Assembly (NCBI GenBank): GCA_004764695.1
Contig: SMSO01000031.1
Location: 370,600-434,599 of the forward strand
Reading direction: 5' to 3'
DNA from: Schizochytrium sp. TIO01
Taxonomy: Eukaryota; Sar; Bigyra; Thraustochytrida; Thraustochytriidae
DNA: 64,000 nt
Shown here: one piece after another, positions 39,351 through 49,932 of the stretch
Numbering within the stretch: position 1 is the first letter of the stretch
Layout of the letters: every line of letters begins with the position of its first letter
Translations under genes and position numbers: made by a program
Notes under the pieces: model-generated
The model's database searches: none
What the model was told of the DNA's origin: nothing
The model's input: only the letters and a program-made list of their open reading frames with translations

Positions 39351-42300
39351 CTAGTCTGAAACTTGCAAAAGATTTACAGCATTTTGCATATGTTCTGCCC
39401 AGCGCCCCTGCCACCATTGTACTTGCTTTTCATACAAGTCTAACTTGCGCTCTAAATCTCGCTCCTCTTCGTCCTTAGACTCGTCCTCGTCTTCGTCGCT
39501 GTCATTGATATCATTACCATTGTCGAAATCATCAAAGTTGGCATCGCTAGCAGAGACAGGACTTTTGTTCGCCTTTTGAATTGAGAGAGGTTGAATTCCA
39601 TTTGCTGATGAATTTGATTTTCGCCTGTCATTCTTTGAGGGTTTTCTACGTATTCCTAGTTTCAATTCTAGTCGAGAAATCTCTTTTAAAAGTTTGTTTC
39701 GTTCATCTTCAATCTGAGCCACCTTAGCACGTTGAGCAAGAGCCATAGAATCTGTTGCTTTACGCATTAACTCCTTGTACTCATTTTGAAGGTCTCGGTT
39801 CTCAATTCGCAAGCGATTCGCCTCAGCAAGAGCCAGAGGTCCTGGATCTTCTACTTGGAATGATTCTTGTTTGGCAATTAGTTCTTGTCGAAGAACTGCA
39901 ACCGCTTTTAGAGCTTTAGCATGATATCGCCGCGCTTTGCGAAGCTTATTTAAAAGTAAGTTGCTAGTATTTGCTCCGAAGGTAGGAGCTTCAGTTTGAC
40001 CTAGCTCCTGCTGCAACTCAATTTGAAGGCGATGAACTATTTGCCAATCCGCTGCCCCACCTGGTCCTATCAATGGGTTACAATCTAAATCCTGATTTGA
40101 TGAACGGCGACCTGAAGTAGACATGCCTAGGCCTTGTAATCTGATGTCTAACTCATCTCGCTCTTTCTCTAACGAAGCTACGTCTTGCTCTGCACGAGAC
40201 ATTTCTTGAAATGCTGAGAGGTTCTCGGTGTATACTGACTCTGCAGTGAGAGTGTGAGTTAAGTTTCTTTGTGTAGCTACCTTTCGTTCTTTCTCTAAGG
40301 CAAAGTATTGAGTTTCGAGCCTTGCAACACGCAGTGCCAATTTCAGCTTCTCTTCTTTGATATGCGTTAAATCTTTCAAGATTGCCTTTGCATCAGTATC
40401 AAATTCGTCCAACGCGCGTTCATGCGTTTTGGCCGTGTCTGTAAGTGCATTTTCTTCCATTTTTGCCTCGCGCAAATCCTTGCGAGCATCATCATCTTGT
40501 TCTCGAAGAAACTGTACTGCTTCACGAGCGCTCCTTAATTCTTCAAGCCGAATAGCTAAACCAGTTGATGCGGACGGGTTAGCGACTGGTGATGCACGTC
40601 TCTCCTGGGTTTTTATGAGATCCTTCTGCGGGGCTCTTGCTTGCCCACTATCCAAAGCACCAGCATCTTTTTGGTCAGAAAAAGCGTTTCTGAGCATATT
40701 AAGTAGTACCTGATTCTCGACCGTATGCGGTTCCACTCCAGCAGACACATCGACCTCTTGAGGTACCTGATACCTCGCCTCGATAATCGAATTAGTTTTC
40801 GGCGAGTCAGTTGAGAGGGAGTTAAATAGCTCAAGTTCTGCTGTAAACACACGCTTTCGTCCTAAACATAGATACGCAACAGTTGCAGCCTCCTGTATAT
40901 CTCTCATCTCACGAGCCATATTGGCAAGTATACTCTGGTGTATCTGTATGCTTTGTAGATTGTCAGATGAAATATCAGACGGCTCGAGACCATCGAGCTG
41001 GCGTAGACAGTCTTGAATGTTTTGCATTGACCTTTGAAGCGATGGCAGCTTTTTATTGTCTAGCTCCAGGACTTGGTTGTAAAGTGTCGTGAGCTCGCCT
41101 GTCCGTAAAAGACCTGCAAAATGATCGTGTGGCATTTCATGAAGTATTTGTAAGATAGGTTGCGCCACACTAATTGCAGACTGTAAAAAGAGTTCGCCCA
41201 TGTGTAATAGGCTCAAATTACTTTGTGCTTGTAATAAACACTCCTGAACAGAAAACCGATGGGCAGTATCCCCTTCACTTGAAGGACTTTGCATTTCATT
41301 GAAAGTGAGCTCTGAAACCTGTAAGTTTTGAATGGCTTGTTCTTTTGCTTCTTTACTTTCTCTTGTAGCCTTTATTACCATCATCAGTTGTCGACGGTCA
41401 TCCTGGAGTTGAGTAAGGTTTTCCTTAAGAGAAATTTCATGCCCTGCTATTTCATTAGCTTCTTCAGCTAATGTACCTGGATCTGTTGCATCTGTGGGAG
41501 GAGTATTTGTGTCATTATTGACCTGCAAAAGAGACATATCATTCTGTCTAGAGAAGGACGTGATTTTCTCTTCTAAAACTTGTAACTGTGTTTCAAGAGC
41601 GCTCAACTCGGACTTAATTCTGTCAAGCTCAAGATGATTCTGTAAGGGGGCTTCGTGCGCTTGTAAAAGTGCTTGCCATGCTGACCGGGCTTGCTGCGCC
41701 GAATGCAAGGCAAGCTTCAAAGCCTCTAATTGAGAATGTTGGTGCTCCTCATCAGGTTGATATTGCACAAAGTTGATATGGATACCATGCAGAAAGGGTT
41801 TTATTTGATCTGATATAGGTTGAATGCGCCTCTGAACTTGATTTGCAACCTCCTTGATTTCGTCTTCTAACAGATTTCGGAGCTGGTCAGAAGTGTCTCG
41901 AAGTTTATCAACCTCTGGAAGTGTCTTTTGACCTAATCCGCTGGATTGTAGCAAACCTAATGTACCAGCTTCGTGTTGTGAATGGCGGAATCGTTTTTCA
42001 GCTCGGTCATAGGCATCACGCTGCTGGAGTAAAACATGTGCATCAGGCTGTTTGTAAGACTCCACTAAAGCACTGGTTTCCTTTCCGAGCTGAACCCAAT
42101 CGGATTTGCAGCGTGCAAATTTTTGTTGACTAATTTTGAAAGCCTGGTCAAGCGTTTGCACAGCCTCTTCAGTCTTAGCATGCACAACCGAATACATATC
42201 AGGGATCCTTGCTCCCAAGTCGCGAGCTTTGCCGGTAAGGCTTCTCAGTAGGGCATATAGTTCTAGTGCCCACGGGATTATCTCATTGGCTAAGTTCTCA

Positions 42301-45300
42301 AGAAATCGAAGAACACTAGTACGCGGACTTAGCTCACGAAAAATACTGCTGATACTTGCAGCGAAGCTGGCAAGCAGCACATCCACTTGAAGCTGTGTCT
42401 TCAGAATAGCTCCTCGTGCTTCAAAAGAGAACTCCTGAAGTTTTGAGCATTTCAGAAGGTCATGGTGCCGTTCTTTTCGAAGTACAACAAGCTTGTGCTC
42501 TGTATATTTTAAACGTGCTGCATCTAAGCTCTGCTGAGCATCGTGCTCACTTCTAATGAGTTCTTTTGCGCGAGAGAGCATGGCAGGGTTTACAGTGCCT
42601 ACATATTCTTGTTGAATGCGCGTGAATTGCACTTCGCAAGCACGGGCTGCACTAATAGCCCGCTCCTGAGCCTGATCTAGAATTTTGCTCAACTCATTTA
42701 GTGCCAGTCGATCCTTTGCTAAAGTATTCTGACTTGCTTGAATGCTTGCCTCTACCTCCATCGCCAATTTTTGGTGTCCTTGAAGTCTCTGTAAAATTTG
42801 TTGCTGTCGCTCACGGAAAGTTGCTTGCACCTTGTCACGTGCTTCCCTAATTTTATCACACAAACGGATAATTCGAAGTCTTTGCAAGGTATCTTTGCGT
42901 AGTATGATCAAGTCTTCCGTAATTTCTGTATCTGCAAGATCTCGAAAGTCCAGGTGTATGGCACGGATACTAGATAATAGAATACGCACATCGTACGGAG
43001 TGTACGTAAGATCAGGTTCACTTGGATGTCCTGAAGCAGCTTTACCTTTTGGATGATGCATGTTGAGATTTTGCTGCAAGGCATCGCGCTCTCCATTGCT
43101 CGTTTGGAGTTGCTTCTGTTGAGGTAGGTCTCTCTCCTGGCTACTAGATGAGTCTGGAGAATATTTGTGGGAGGGGACCAGATTTGGGTCATTACTTGTA
43201 GGGTCCATTTTTCCCTGCGTCTCGCAGCTTGATGTTAGACTGGAATCTAACAACACCTTTTGATCCTCCAGAGCAGCCTCGTCATCAAGAAAATGAAGCT
43301 CGCTTTCCAAGAGTTGTAGTTTTTCAACAGCATTGTTAAGTTCCACTCGACGTGCTTCCGCTTTTTCCTCAAGATTCTGACGCTCAGTAGCTTTGCGCGC
43401 AAGTTTAGTTTTAAGAAGCAAAACTTGAGACATAAGTGTACTCTGGTGACCAATCTCTCCTGTTGTAGCCCATAGACCTGTTTCTTCCTGAACAAGGGCA
43501 TCAAACTTTCCTTCTCGTCGCACGTTCTCTTGTTTACTTGCTGCAAGCTCTTGAAGGACCTCCTGCAGATTACTCTGTAACTGAGCCAAACTTGTTTCAA
43601 GCTGGGCTGCTTCATCCTCTTCCTGGTGTAAGGTTTTATTAAGGGAATCGACTTCATTTTCAAGGAGCTCAAGCTGAAGAGTATTATCTGCATTCATACC
43701 ATGCCGAGGCAAAGGATTTCTGATCTCTTCTTCAAGTTTTTCCACTTCCACTTCCTTTTGTTTCTCCCGGCGTGATTTGCGAAGGTGTTGACTAATTGCC
43801 TTCTCAAGTTCTACTCGATCTTTGTCGAGATGTTCATTTTCTTTCAGTATTTGGTCCTTTTCAAGACGCAAGCGCTGAAGAAATTCAGTCATATCTCGTT
43901 TTTCTTGAATCCAGGCTCTTCGCTGTTCATGTTTTCGCAGTCTTCGCCGCCCAGGTTTTGACGATACCGATGCGGATGTGGTCGAATTAAAAGATGAGTT
44001 TACATGACTGGCCTCCAAAACAGAGCCTGAGGTTTCAGGGACCTGGGGTATCTCTGGCTGAGTTCCATCAGTATCGCCTTTGACAGTTTGTTGTGTTTCA
44101 GCAAGTTCGCTTGAATTTACCTTTGCACTTTTTGTCTTCATCACACCAACCATTTTTTTAGGCAAGGTCATTTCTGGATTAAGTATCATAATATCATCAA
44201 GACGTTGCATTTCGCGCGTGCAAACTCTTTCGATATCAGGATTTCCGCTGGACCGGAGACCTGCAAGAAGCTCATTAAGCTCGTGTTCGTTTTGTTTCAG
44301 AACAACTTTAAGATCAGACACCTCTTGCTGGTTTGCATTAACTAGGCCACGAAATTTTTCAATTTTTTTTGTAGAAGCCTGTCGTGCGTTTTCCAATAGC
44401 TGCTCAATGAGAGCTGCTGGATTTCGAGTACCCGTAGATTTGCGCTTCTGCAATAATTCAAGTTGAGCAACCTTTTCATCAAACTGAGATTGTAATACTG
44501 AATATTGTACTTCAAGTTCATGCTTGCGTATTTGCTCATCACTCAGTTCAACTCCGCGTCTCTGATTTTTCAAGTGCTTATCATTGAGTGCTTCTTGTCT
44601 GATTTTTTCTTCTTCCTCTTCTAGTAGTTGAAGCTTATTGTGCTGTTGCTGCTGCTTTAACATTCTTGCTTGCTGTTGCAACCCTGCGTAGAAGCTATTG
44701 AGGGCATTGAATTCATGGTACTCTGCTTCAAGAATTTGAGCATCAACTAATCCCTTTGTATCTGCAAAATCTTGCTCATACTCTGAGGTGAGTGCGAGTT
44801 GGGCCTCGAGGACTTTATTTTCCTCGCGCAAGCCACGTGAAGCCCGAGCGAGCCAGTTGCCACAACCTCGTAAAGTTGTTTGTCGGTTCATTGATGAAAA
44901 CTGAGCAACAAGACGATCTACAATTGATTTAGAATGCGTGCCGAGCATAACTCTTTGGTCAGGTGAAAACTCTTGAGAGCGCCCCTCATAGAGCATCTCC
45001 ACGAGAATCTTAAGTGCTTCATCAGCCTCAAGTTCATCAAGATCGATCTCAGTAGCAATTGCAGAATGAATGCTTGTGCGGGAGGTATGCCTAGTAAGAG
45101 CAAATCGTGGCGATGAAGAAGCAGAAGATAGTCTTTGACGACTTCGTGAAGATGCTGAAGACCATTCTGTGGAAAGATTTTCTAATTTGCCCATGGCGTC
45201 AAGGAACCTTTGCTCAGATGCTTTGACTAATTCGTAGTGTCCTAACACGCTTTGTGGGCGCTTGCTGGCGTTGCCATGCAGATTCGCAGCGCCTCCAAAG

Positions 45301-45827
45301 AGCTTGTTGTGAATGTTTGCTCGCTCCACGCGCGCCTTGAATCGGGCGATGCGAGCCGCCCGTTGTGATTTAACAAACCGTGTTTTTCGTTTAATTCTTG
45401 ATAGAAGCGTAAGACGTTGAGCAAGGGTCTGAAGGGATGTCCTTCTTTCTTCAGCATTTGTGTCGAACTCTTCAGTCTCTCTCGTAAGACCTTCATCTTC
45501 CTTGTTTTTCGTGAGCGAAGCTCGACTTGATGAGCGTCGTACTATTGTAATTTGTGCTCCGCCGGGTTTTCTCCCCTTGCTCTGTTGGTCTTTGCTTTTG
45601 TAATTAGTACTAATCTCATCGCCCTCACTATCGGTATCATCGAAGTCTTCACCTGTTTTATAATTGTTGGCGATGTCGCTGGTTTTCTCTTCATGCTGGC
45701 GGTGTTGCTGTGGAAGCTGCAGGCGACGCCTTGATGACCCTTGTCGAACATTCCGACGAAGAGAAGGTCGTTTAGAGAGACCACCGGTTTCGCGACGATT
45801 GGGTGGGGATGAAGATAGGTTGGGCAT
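39351..45827 (-). CDS. Giant coiled-coil protein, 2,158 residues, single exon
   Basis: ATG at 45827 to stop at 39351 without interruption. Residues 1-170 are basic and Ser/Arg-rich (several RRxS-type sites), probably disordered. Another Ser-rich linker occurs at ~215-255. From ~330 to ~2090 nearly everything is heptad-like Leu/Glu/Gln/Lys sequence, broken by short Ser/Pro hinges near 590-640, 905-970 and 1440-1460. A strongly acidic patch (~2085-2120) is followed by a final WWQGRWAEHMQNAVNLL helix. There is no motor domain, ATPase or SMC head, so it is a structural filament or tether, as in golgins, centrosomal or basal-body proteins; which of these is not decidable from sequence. It faces the NHL/coiled-coil gene tail-to-tail. 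Confidence 0.88.
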   Translation of the reverse strand: MPNLSSSPPNRRETGGLSKRPSLRRNVRQGSSRRRLQLPQQHRQHEEKTSDIANNYKTGEDFDDTDSEGDEISTNYKSKDQQSKGRKPGGAQITIVRRSSSRASLTKNKEDEGLTRETEEFDTNAEERRTSLQTLAQRLTLLSRIKRKTRFVKSQRAARIARFKARVERANIHNKLFGGAANLHGNASKRPQSVLGHYELVKASEQRFLDAMGKLENLSTEWSSASSRSRQRLSSASSSPRFALTRHTSRTSIHSAIATEIDLDELEADEALKILVEMLYEGRSQEFSPDQRVMLGTHSKSIVDRLVAQFSSMNRQTTLRGCGNWLARASRGLREENKVLEAQLALTSEYEQDFADTKGLVDAQILEAEYHEFNALNSFYAGLQQQARMLKQQQQHNKLQLLEEEEEKIRQEALNDKHLKNQRRGVELSDEQIRKHELEVQYSVLQSQFDEKVAQLELLQKRKSTGTRNPAALIEQLLENARQASTKKIEKFRGLVNANQQEVSDLKVVLKQNEHELNELLAGLRSSGNPDIERVCTREMQRLDDIMILNPEMTLPKKMVGVMKTKSAKVNSSELAETQQTVKGDTDGTQPEIPQVPETSGSVLEASHVNSSFNSTTSASVSSKPGRRRLRKHEQRRAWIQEKRDMTEFLQRLRLEKDQILKENEHLDKDRVELEKAISQHLRKSRREKQKEVEVEKLEEEIRNPLPRHGMNADNTLQLELLENEVDSLNKTLHQEEDEAAQLETSLAQLQSNLQEVLQELAASKQENVRREGKFDALVQEETGLWATTGEIGHQSTLMSQVLLLKTKLARKATERQNLEEKAEARRVELNNAVEKLQLLESELHFLDDEAALEDQKVLLDSSLTSSCETQGKMDPTSNDPNLVPSHKYSPDSSSSQERDLPQQKQLQTSNGERDALQQNLNMHHPKGKAASGHPSEPDLTYTPYDVRILLSSIRAIHLDFRDLADTEITEDLIILRKDTLQRLRIIRLCDKIREARDKVQATFRERQQQILQRLQGHQKLAMEVEASIQASQNTLAKDRLALNELSKILDQAQERAISAARACEVQFTRIQQEYVGTVNPAMLSRAKELIRSEHDAQQSLDAARLKYTEHKLVVLRKERHHDLLKCSKLQEFSFEARGAILKTQLQVDVLLASFAASISSIFRELSPRTSVLRFLENLANEIIPWALELYALLRSLTGKARDLGARIPDMYSVVHAKTEEAVQTLDQAFKISQQKFARCKSDWVQLGKETSALVESYKQPDAHVLLQQRDAYDRAEKRFRHSQHEAGTLGLLQSSGLGQKTLPEVDKLRDTSDQLRNLLEDEIKEVANQVQRRIQPISDQIKPFLHGIHINFVQYQPDEEHQHSQLEALKLALHSAQQARSAWQALLQAHEAPLQNHLELDRIKSELSALETQLQVLEEKITSFSRQNDMSLLQVNNDTNTPPTDATDPGTLAEEANEIAGHEISLKENLTQLQDDRRQLMMVIKATRESKEAKEQAIQNLQVSELTFNEMQSPSSEGDTAHRFSVQECLLQAQSNLSLLHMGELFLQSAISVAQPILQILHEMPHDHFAGLLRTGELTTLYNQVLELDNKKLPSLQRSMQNIQDCLRQLDGLEPSDISSDNLQSIQIHQSILANMAREMRDIQEAATVAYLCLGRKRVFTAELELFNSLSTDSPKTNSIIEARYQVPQEVDVSAGVEPHTVENQVLLNMLRNAFSDQKDAGALDSGQARAPQKDLIKTQERRASPVANPSASTGLAIRLEELRSAREAVQFLREQDDDARKDLREAKMEENALTDTAKTHERALDEFDTDAKAILKDLTHIKEEKLKLALRVARLETQYFALEKERKVATQRNLTHTLTAESVYTENLSAFQEMSRAEQDVASLEKERDELDIRLQGLGMSTSGRRSSNQDLDCNPLIGPGGAADWQIVHRLQIELQQELGQTEAPTFGANTSNLLLNKLRKARRYHAKALKAVAVLRQELIAKQESFQVEDPGPLALAEANRLRIENRDLQNEYKELMRKATDSMALAQRAKVAQIEDERNKLLKEISRLELKLGIRRKPSKNDRRKSNSSANGIQPLSIQKANKSPVSASDANFDDFDNGNDINDSDEDEDESKDEEERDLERKLDLYEKQVQWWQGRWAEHMQNAVNLLQVSD

Positions 45828-46655
45828 TTGTCTGTCTAACGCGCCGTATGGATTTACATTGACTGATTGGTTGCCCCACCAATTCTATCTGCAAACCCAG
45901 TTTTGCTCAGTCATACTGGTCCTTCATTTGTCCGGTGATCAAAATACGTAGCAACACTTTTTTTCTATACCTACTAGTACCTACATAGTGCCTATTTTGT
46001 TTAAAAATTGAAATAGCGCTGGTGTCTTTTTCTAAGTAGGACTATGTTTATTACCTTCGTTATGTTTTGGATTATTTAATTTTAATTTAACTTTTCATTC
46101 TTCATTTAAAAACTAATAATTTTTAATCATAATACCTCAGACCTGCGGGAGTAGTGTCTCTAGCTAGATACCTCTGGTGTAAAAACGTACCAGCATTTGT
46201 AAACTTTAATCCAATGTCTCTAGCTAGAGTCAGACTATTAAAGCCTATATTGCTTGGGTAAAAGCTCAAGTCAAAGCATTTAATTCTAGTGACTTTAAAC
46301 AGTCTGAAGAATCAATCAAATAGATCAATGACGCAACCGATTGAAGACTACAGGAGGTGGCAAAATAAATCATTGCTTGGGCTCGTCATGCGCGCCTGGA
46401 TATACTCTCGTAATGAAAAGGGAACGGAAACAACGAACTAGTAAAAGATTTTACGAAAAACTTTTGTGAAAAGATACCTCAGAAAGAAAAGAAGCAGATT
46501 GCTTTATATCTAGGAGTAAGTGCAATTTGATATGAGAGTCAACAGAAATATTTAGAGGTTTCTTGGTTTGTTTGATTATTTGATTTGTTTTTGTTTTTTG
46601 CTTTTTGGGGGGTGATTTTTTTTTAGAGTAGGGGGATCGAGGGGATGCGCGAGTA
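45828..46655. other. Spacer upstream of the giant coiled-coil gene
   Basis: Presumed promoter of the coiled-coil gene and 3' flank of the SWIB gene. Contains TACCTACTAGTACCTACA near 45968 and AT-rich DNA. No gene recognised. Confidence 0.5.
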
Positions 46656-47277
46656 TCACATATGTTCTTCAACCTCCACGACACGTGACAAAATGTGACG
46701 CTGCACCAATTTGTTCATCTCAAACATCCCTGTAAATAAATCATACAAAATCAGGTAACGTTAAGTCAGTAATGGACCAAAACAGCAAATAAACAAGACT
46801 GAGCGAAGACTTGCTTGCACAGATCGTTAACTTCTTTGGTTCTTCACACAGTTCGACTAGTGTGGTGCTGACTTACCAACCTTGTCTTTACCAAATAATT
46901 GGCGAAGTTTGACATCACAGATGATTTCCCTCCTGTTATCCGGATTTTGAAGCTTTTTAGCCTTAATGTAATTCCAACTGTGAAAACGCAATGACGTCGA
47001 TAATCGCCTCAGTTAGATGACTGTGTGCTGACGGACATTTAAGCAAAATCTACTACTGCACCTGCCACAGGCGAATCTGCAAGGATTCAAATAATTGGCT
47101 TGTTTTGTTTTGTAGGGGTGTGAGGTTAACTTACATGCCCTTGACCACGTCTGCTCGGGTTGCGGTGGCTTGCTCAATCACCTCAAAAAGTTCATAAGTT
47201 AGATGGTACAGCGTCTTGCTAATGGGGCTGAGGCGGACCTGGCCTTGTGCTCCGTTCATAGCATCTGGTTGGTTCAT
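46656..47277 (-). CDS. SWIB/MDM2-domain small protein, three exons
   Basis: Visible only after splicing. Exon 1 47277-47135 (ATG at 47277, preceded by an in-frame stop), exon 2 46977-46877, exon 3 46729-46656; introns of 157 nt (GTAAGT...ACAG) and 147 nt (GTAAGT...ACAG). The product is 105 residues, essentially one SWIB domain: exon 1 gives LSPISKTLYHL and ADVVKGI; exon 2 gives WNYIKAKKLQNPDNRREI, then CDVKLRQLFGKDKV; exon 3 completes MFEMNKLVQRHI. This is the classic W-YIK...LQ-P...LFG...M-F-M-KL..H pattern. SWIB domains occur in chromatin remodelling subunits (BAF60) and in small stand-alone proteins, some organellar; with no targeting peptide visible, a nuclear role is the simpler guess. 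Confidence 0.93.
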
Positions 47278-48830
47278 TGTGTGTTTCTATGCACTTATAA
47301 ACAGTCTATCTTCAACAATTTGATACAGAATTGTACATTCATCAACATTTCCAGAGGGGAGAGAGAAAAAAAAGCAATGATCAATTTCAACATTCCATAC
47401 GAGGCAAAACCCGTTAGTTATTCTCTTCTTCTCAAAAGATACTTGTGGTCAAAGCCCTTTCCCAAGCACATTTGCGCACAAAATAGTAAAAACAAGCTCT
47501 ATTCTCTAGGCCAGGTATGGGTACGAAGGACTTTCTCTTTCTCTCTCTCTCTCTCTAGCTAGGATATCTTCAAATTAGGAGATCCCTGCCTGTCCTCACG
47601 AAATAGCAAAACAGCTCTGTTCTGCAGCCCAAGTATAAATACGAGATATTTTTGCTCTCTTAAGAACATCACCTCCAAGTCAGGAGCTCCCTGCCTATCC
47701 TCTCTGCGAAGTGTTCATATGAGAACCCTCGCAGACAGGGCGGCCACTCTTGGGTTCTTCTTGATTGATCGCTGGCCAAGGACTTTTCCTCTATTGTATA
47801 GGCATACCCAGAACAAGTTGAGCTCGGGGTTTTCTTGAAAGGTGTTCACGCTCACTTCTTCAAGCTCTCTGTGCTCAAGCAGCTTCACGCGTCGGCCAAA
47901 CCCTATGTTGCCCGCATGCATACTCGCATACTTGCAAGCGAGCGCCCAAAGGCTGGTTCTCCTCGAGAGTGCCTGTCATGTGCCTGTCATGTGCCTGTCT
48001 GCCTGCCATCTCCCCTCTTCTTCAAGTGCCAAAACCTTGGAACTGGAAAAAGAAAGATAAGAAGCACCCCTAACAACATCAACCAAACTCCAAAGCCATT
48101 CGGTCACCCAACGAGTGAGTGACTGACTGACTGACTGCCTAGCTCATGCCTGCCTCCCTCCCTCCGCCAGCTCCTCCGCTCCTCCCCGTCCTTCAGCCTG
48201 CCTTCGCGCCTGCCTTCGCGCCTGCCGTTCTCCACGTACCTCGAGCCGAGCTGAGCAGAGCTGAGCTGAGCAGAGCAGAGCAGAGAGCGCCGCCGTCGTC
48301 GTTCTCTGCGCCGTCTTCGCCCTTTCTTCTCCTGCCACACTGAGTTTGCTGCCTCTTACGGAGTCTAGAGCCACGAGTCCGGAGGGGCGGGCGCCCCACT
48401 GCCTCTGCGCGCCCCAGTGGGCTCCCTCTCAGGCACCCTGCGCGACGCCTCTCACACAGAGAGGGGCCATTTGCGGAAGTCGCCGCACGCTTTTGTGAGG
48501 GGGAAGCGCGCGGGTTTTTTTCCCGCCTCTACTAAGGACCGAGTCTCCTCTGAGCCGAGATCGGTGTCCTTTGGAGGGAGGCTGAAATTGAAGGGAATTA
48601 TGTGAAGGGACTATAGGGTAGGGTCCCTCGTGGGTCGCGGCCAGTGGAGGAAAGGGGGGGGCGAGCTAAATTATGCCAAATTGATTCTCCAGGTTTCTAC
48701 GTAGGAGTGCCTACTGGATGTGCTAGGAGGTGGGTACGTAGGTAGGGATGTTGTAGTGGGTTAGCAGTAGGTACCTTTACCTACCTACTCTGCACGGAAA
48801 GGAGGTAAGTACTTTGAAGTTTCACTTAGG

Positions 48831-48873
48831 TTCTTTCTTTTTTTCTTTCTTTCTTTCTTTCTTTCTTTTTCTT
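48831..48873. repeat. (TTTC)n microsatellite
   Basis: Imperfect run of about ten TTTC units just before the hairpin at 48905. Confidence 0.85.
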
Positions 48874-48904
48874 TAATTTCTTTCCGAGTCCTTCGACAAA
48901 TGGT

Positions 48905-48937
48905 GACAGGACTTTGTAATCCTTGCAAAGTCCTGTC
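48905..48937. repeat. Perfect 12-bp inverted repeat (hairpin)
   Basis: GACAGGACTTTG (48905-48916) and its exact complement CAAAGTCCTGTC (48926-48937) enclose a 9-nt loop. No gene end lies within a kilobase, so it is not an obvious 3'-end element. Confidence 0.75.
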
Positions 48938-49820
48938 GTAAAGATGTGTCTGTATCCCTTCTCAGTATTGCTGATGTTCGTAAAAGCAAGAAAGAGCGAA
49001 AGTTGTTGCCATTTTGATGATAAGGTTTGTATGAAATCTCCTTTCTAAATTAAAATATACTTATTTTATTTATTTTATTTTAAAAAAATAAAAATAAAAT
49101 AAAAACTTGATCAAATGAGTTGTACCTAGGTACATTTATTGATTGGATAAACAGTGCTAGGTACCTACGGTCATCGATGAGGCGTGAAGGATTCTCAGAA
49201 AAGCTGACCAAATACAACGTTTGTTCAGAGTTTCAAGTCGCAAACAGTTCGAAAGCAAAGGAAGAATACGCTGATGATATTTGCGATCACAAACAACTTT
49301 TTCTTTTTCTTTTTCCTCCTTCCTGAGTATGAAATTTCGTGACGGTTTATCATCCATGAAATTTAATAACAACAATTTTTAAATTAAAAAAAAATTAAAA
49401 AAAAAATAAAAAGAAGAAACAGAAACAGAAACAGAAACACCTCTTTTGCTTTATACTGATTTTATAAAACGAAAGCAAAGAATGCTTTCTACTCTAAAGT
49501 TGAAGAACGTTTGGGCATTTCGAAGAAGATTATTCCGTTTACTGATTACGGTCTTTTGTCTTCTCAGAAACGAGCTGCGACTGCTACTACTCCCACCTAC
49601 ATATATTTAATTAAAAGCATTTCTAAAAGAAATAACTGAGCAAGAACTCACTCAGTCATGACTCTACAGCTGTTAAGTGCCCTGATCTTCAAGATCGTGT
49701 CACTTCAAGATCGACTAAGTTAGCCTTCTATACTCGCTCAACTGATCTGAGGGTTAAGCCAGCTTCATGGAGAGGACCTGCGTTCTTTAGGACAACCTCC
49801 CACTCATGAGAGGGACTGCT

Positions 49821-49932
49821 AAACCTTCAGGTCTAAGAGAAACCTTCAGGTCGAAGAGAAACCTTCAGGTCGAAGAGAAACCTTCAGGTCGAAGAGAAAC
49901 CTTCAGGTCGAAGAGAAACCTTCAGGTCTAAG
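49821..49932. repeat. 19-bp minisatellite, six copies
   Basis: Unit aaaccttcaggtcgaagag, at 49821, 49840, 49859, 49878, 49897 and 49916. Copies 1 and 6 read tcta where the inner copies read tcga, and copy 6 is truncated. Related gaagtcta fragments follow to about 49965. No spacers separate the units, so it is not a CRISPR. Confidence 0.9.

Noticed and set aside
49821-49932. CRISPR-like short repeat array
   Set aside because: Units are directly adjacent with no spacers and the genome is eukaryotic; it is a minisatellite.
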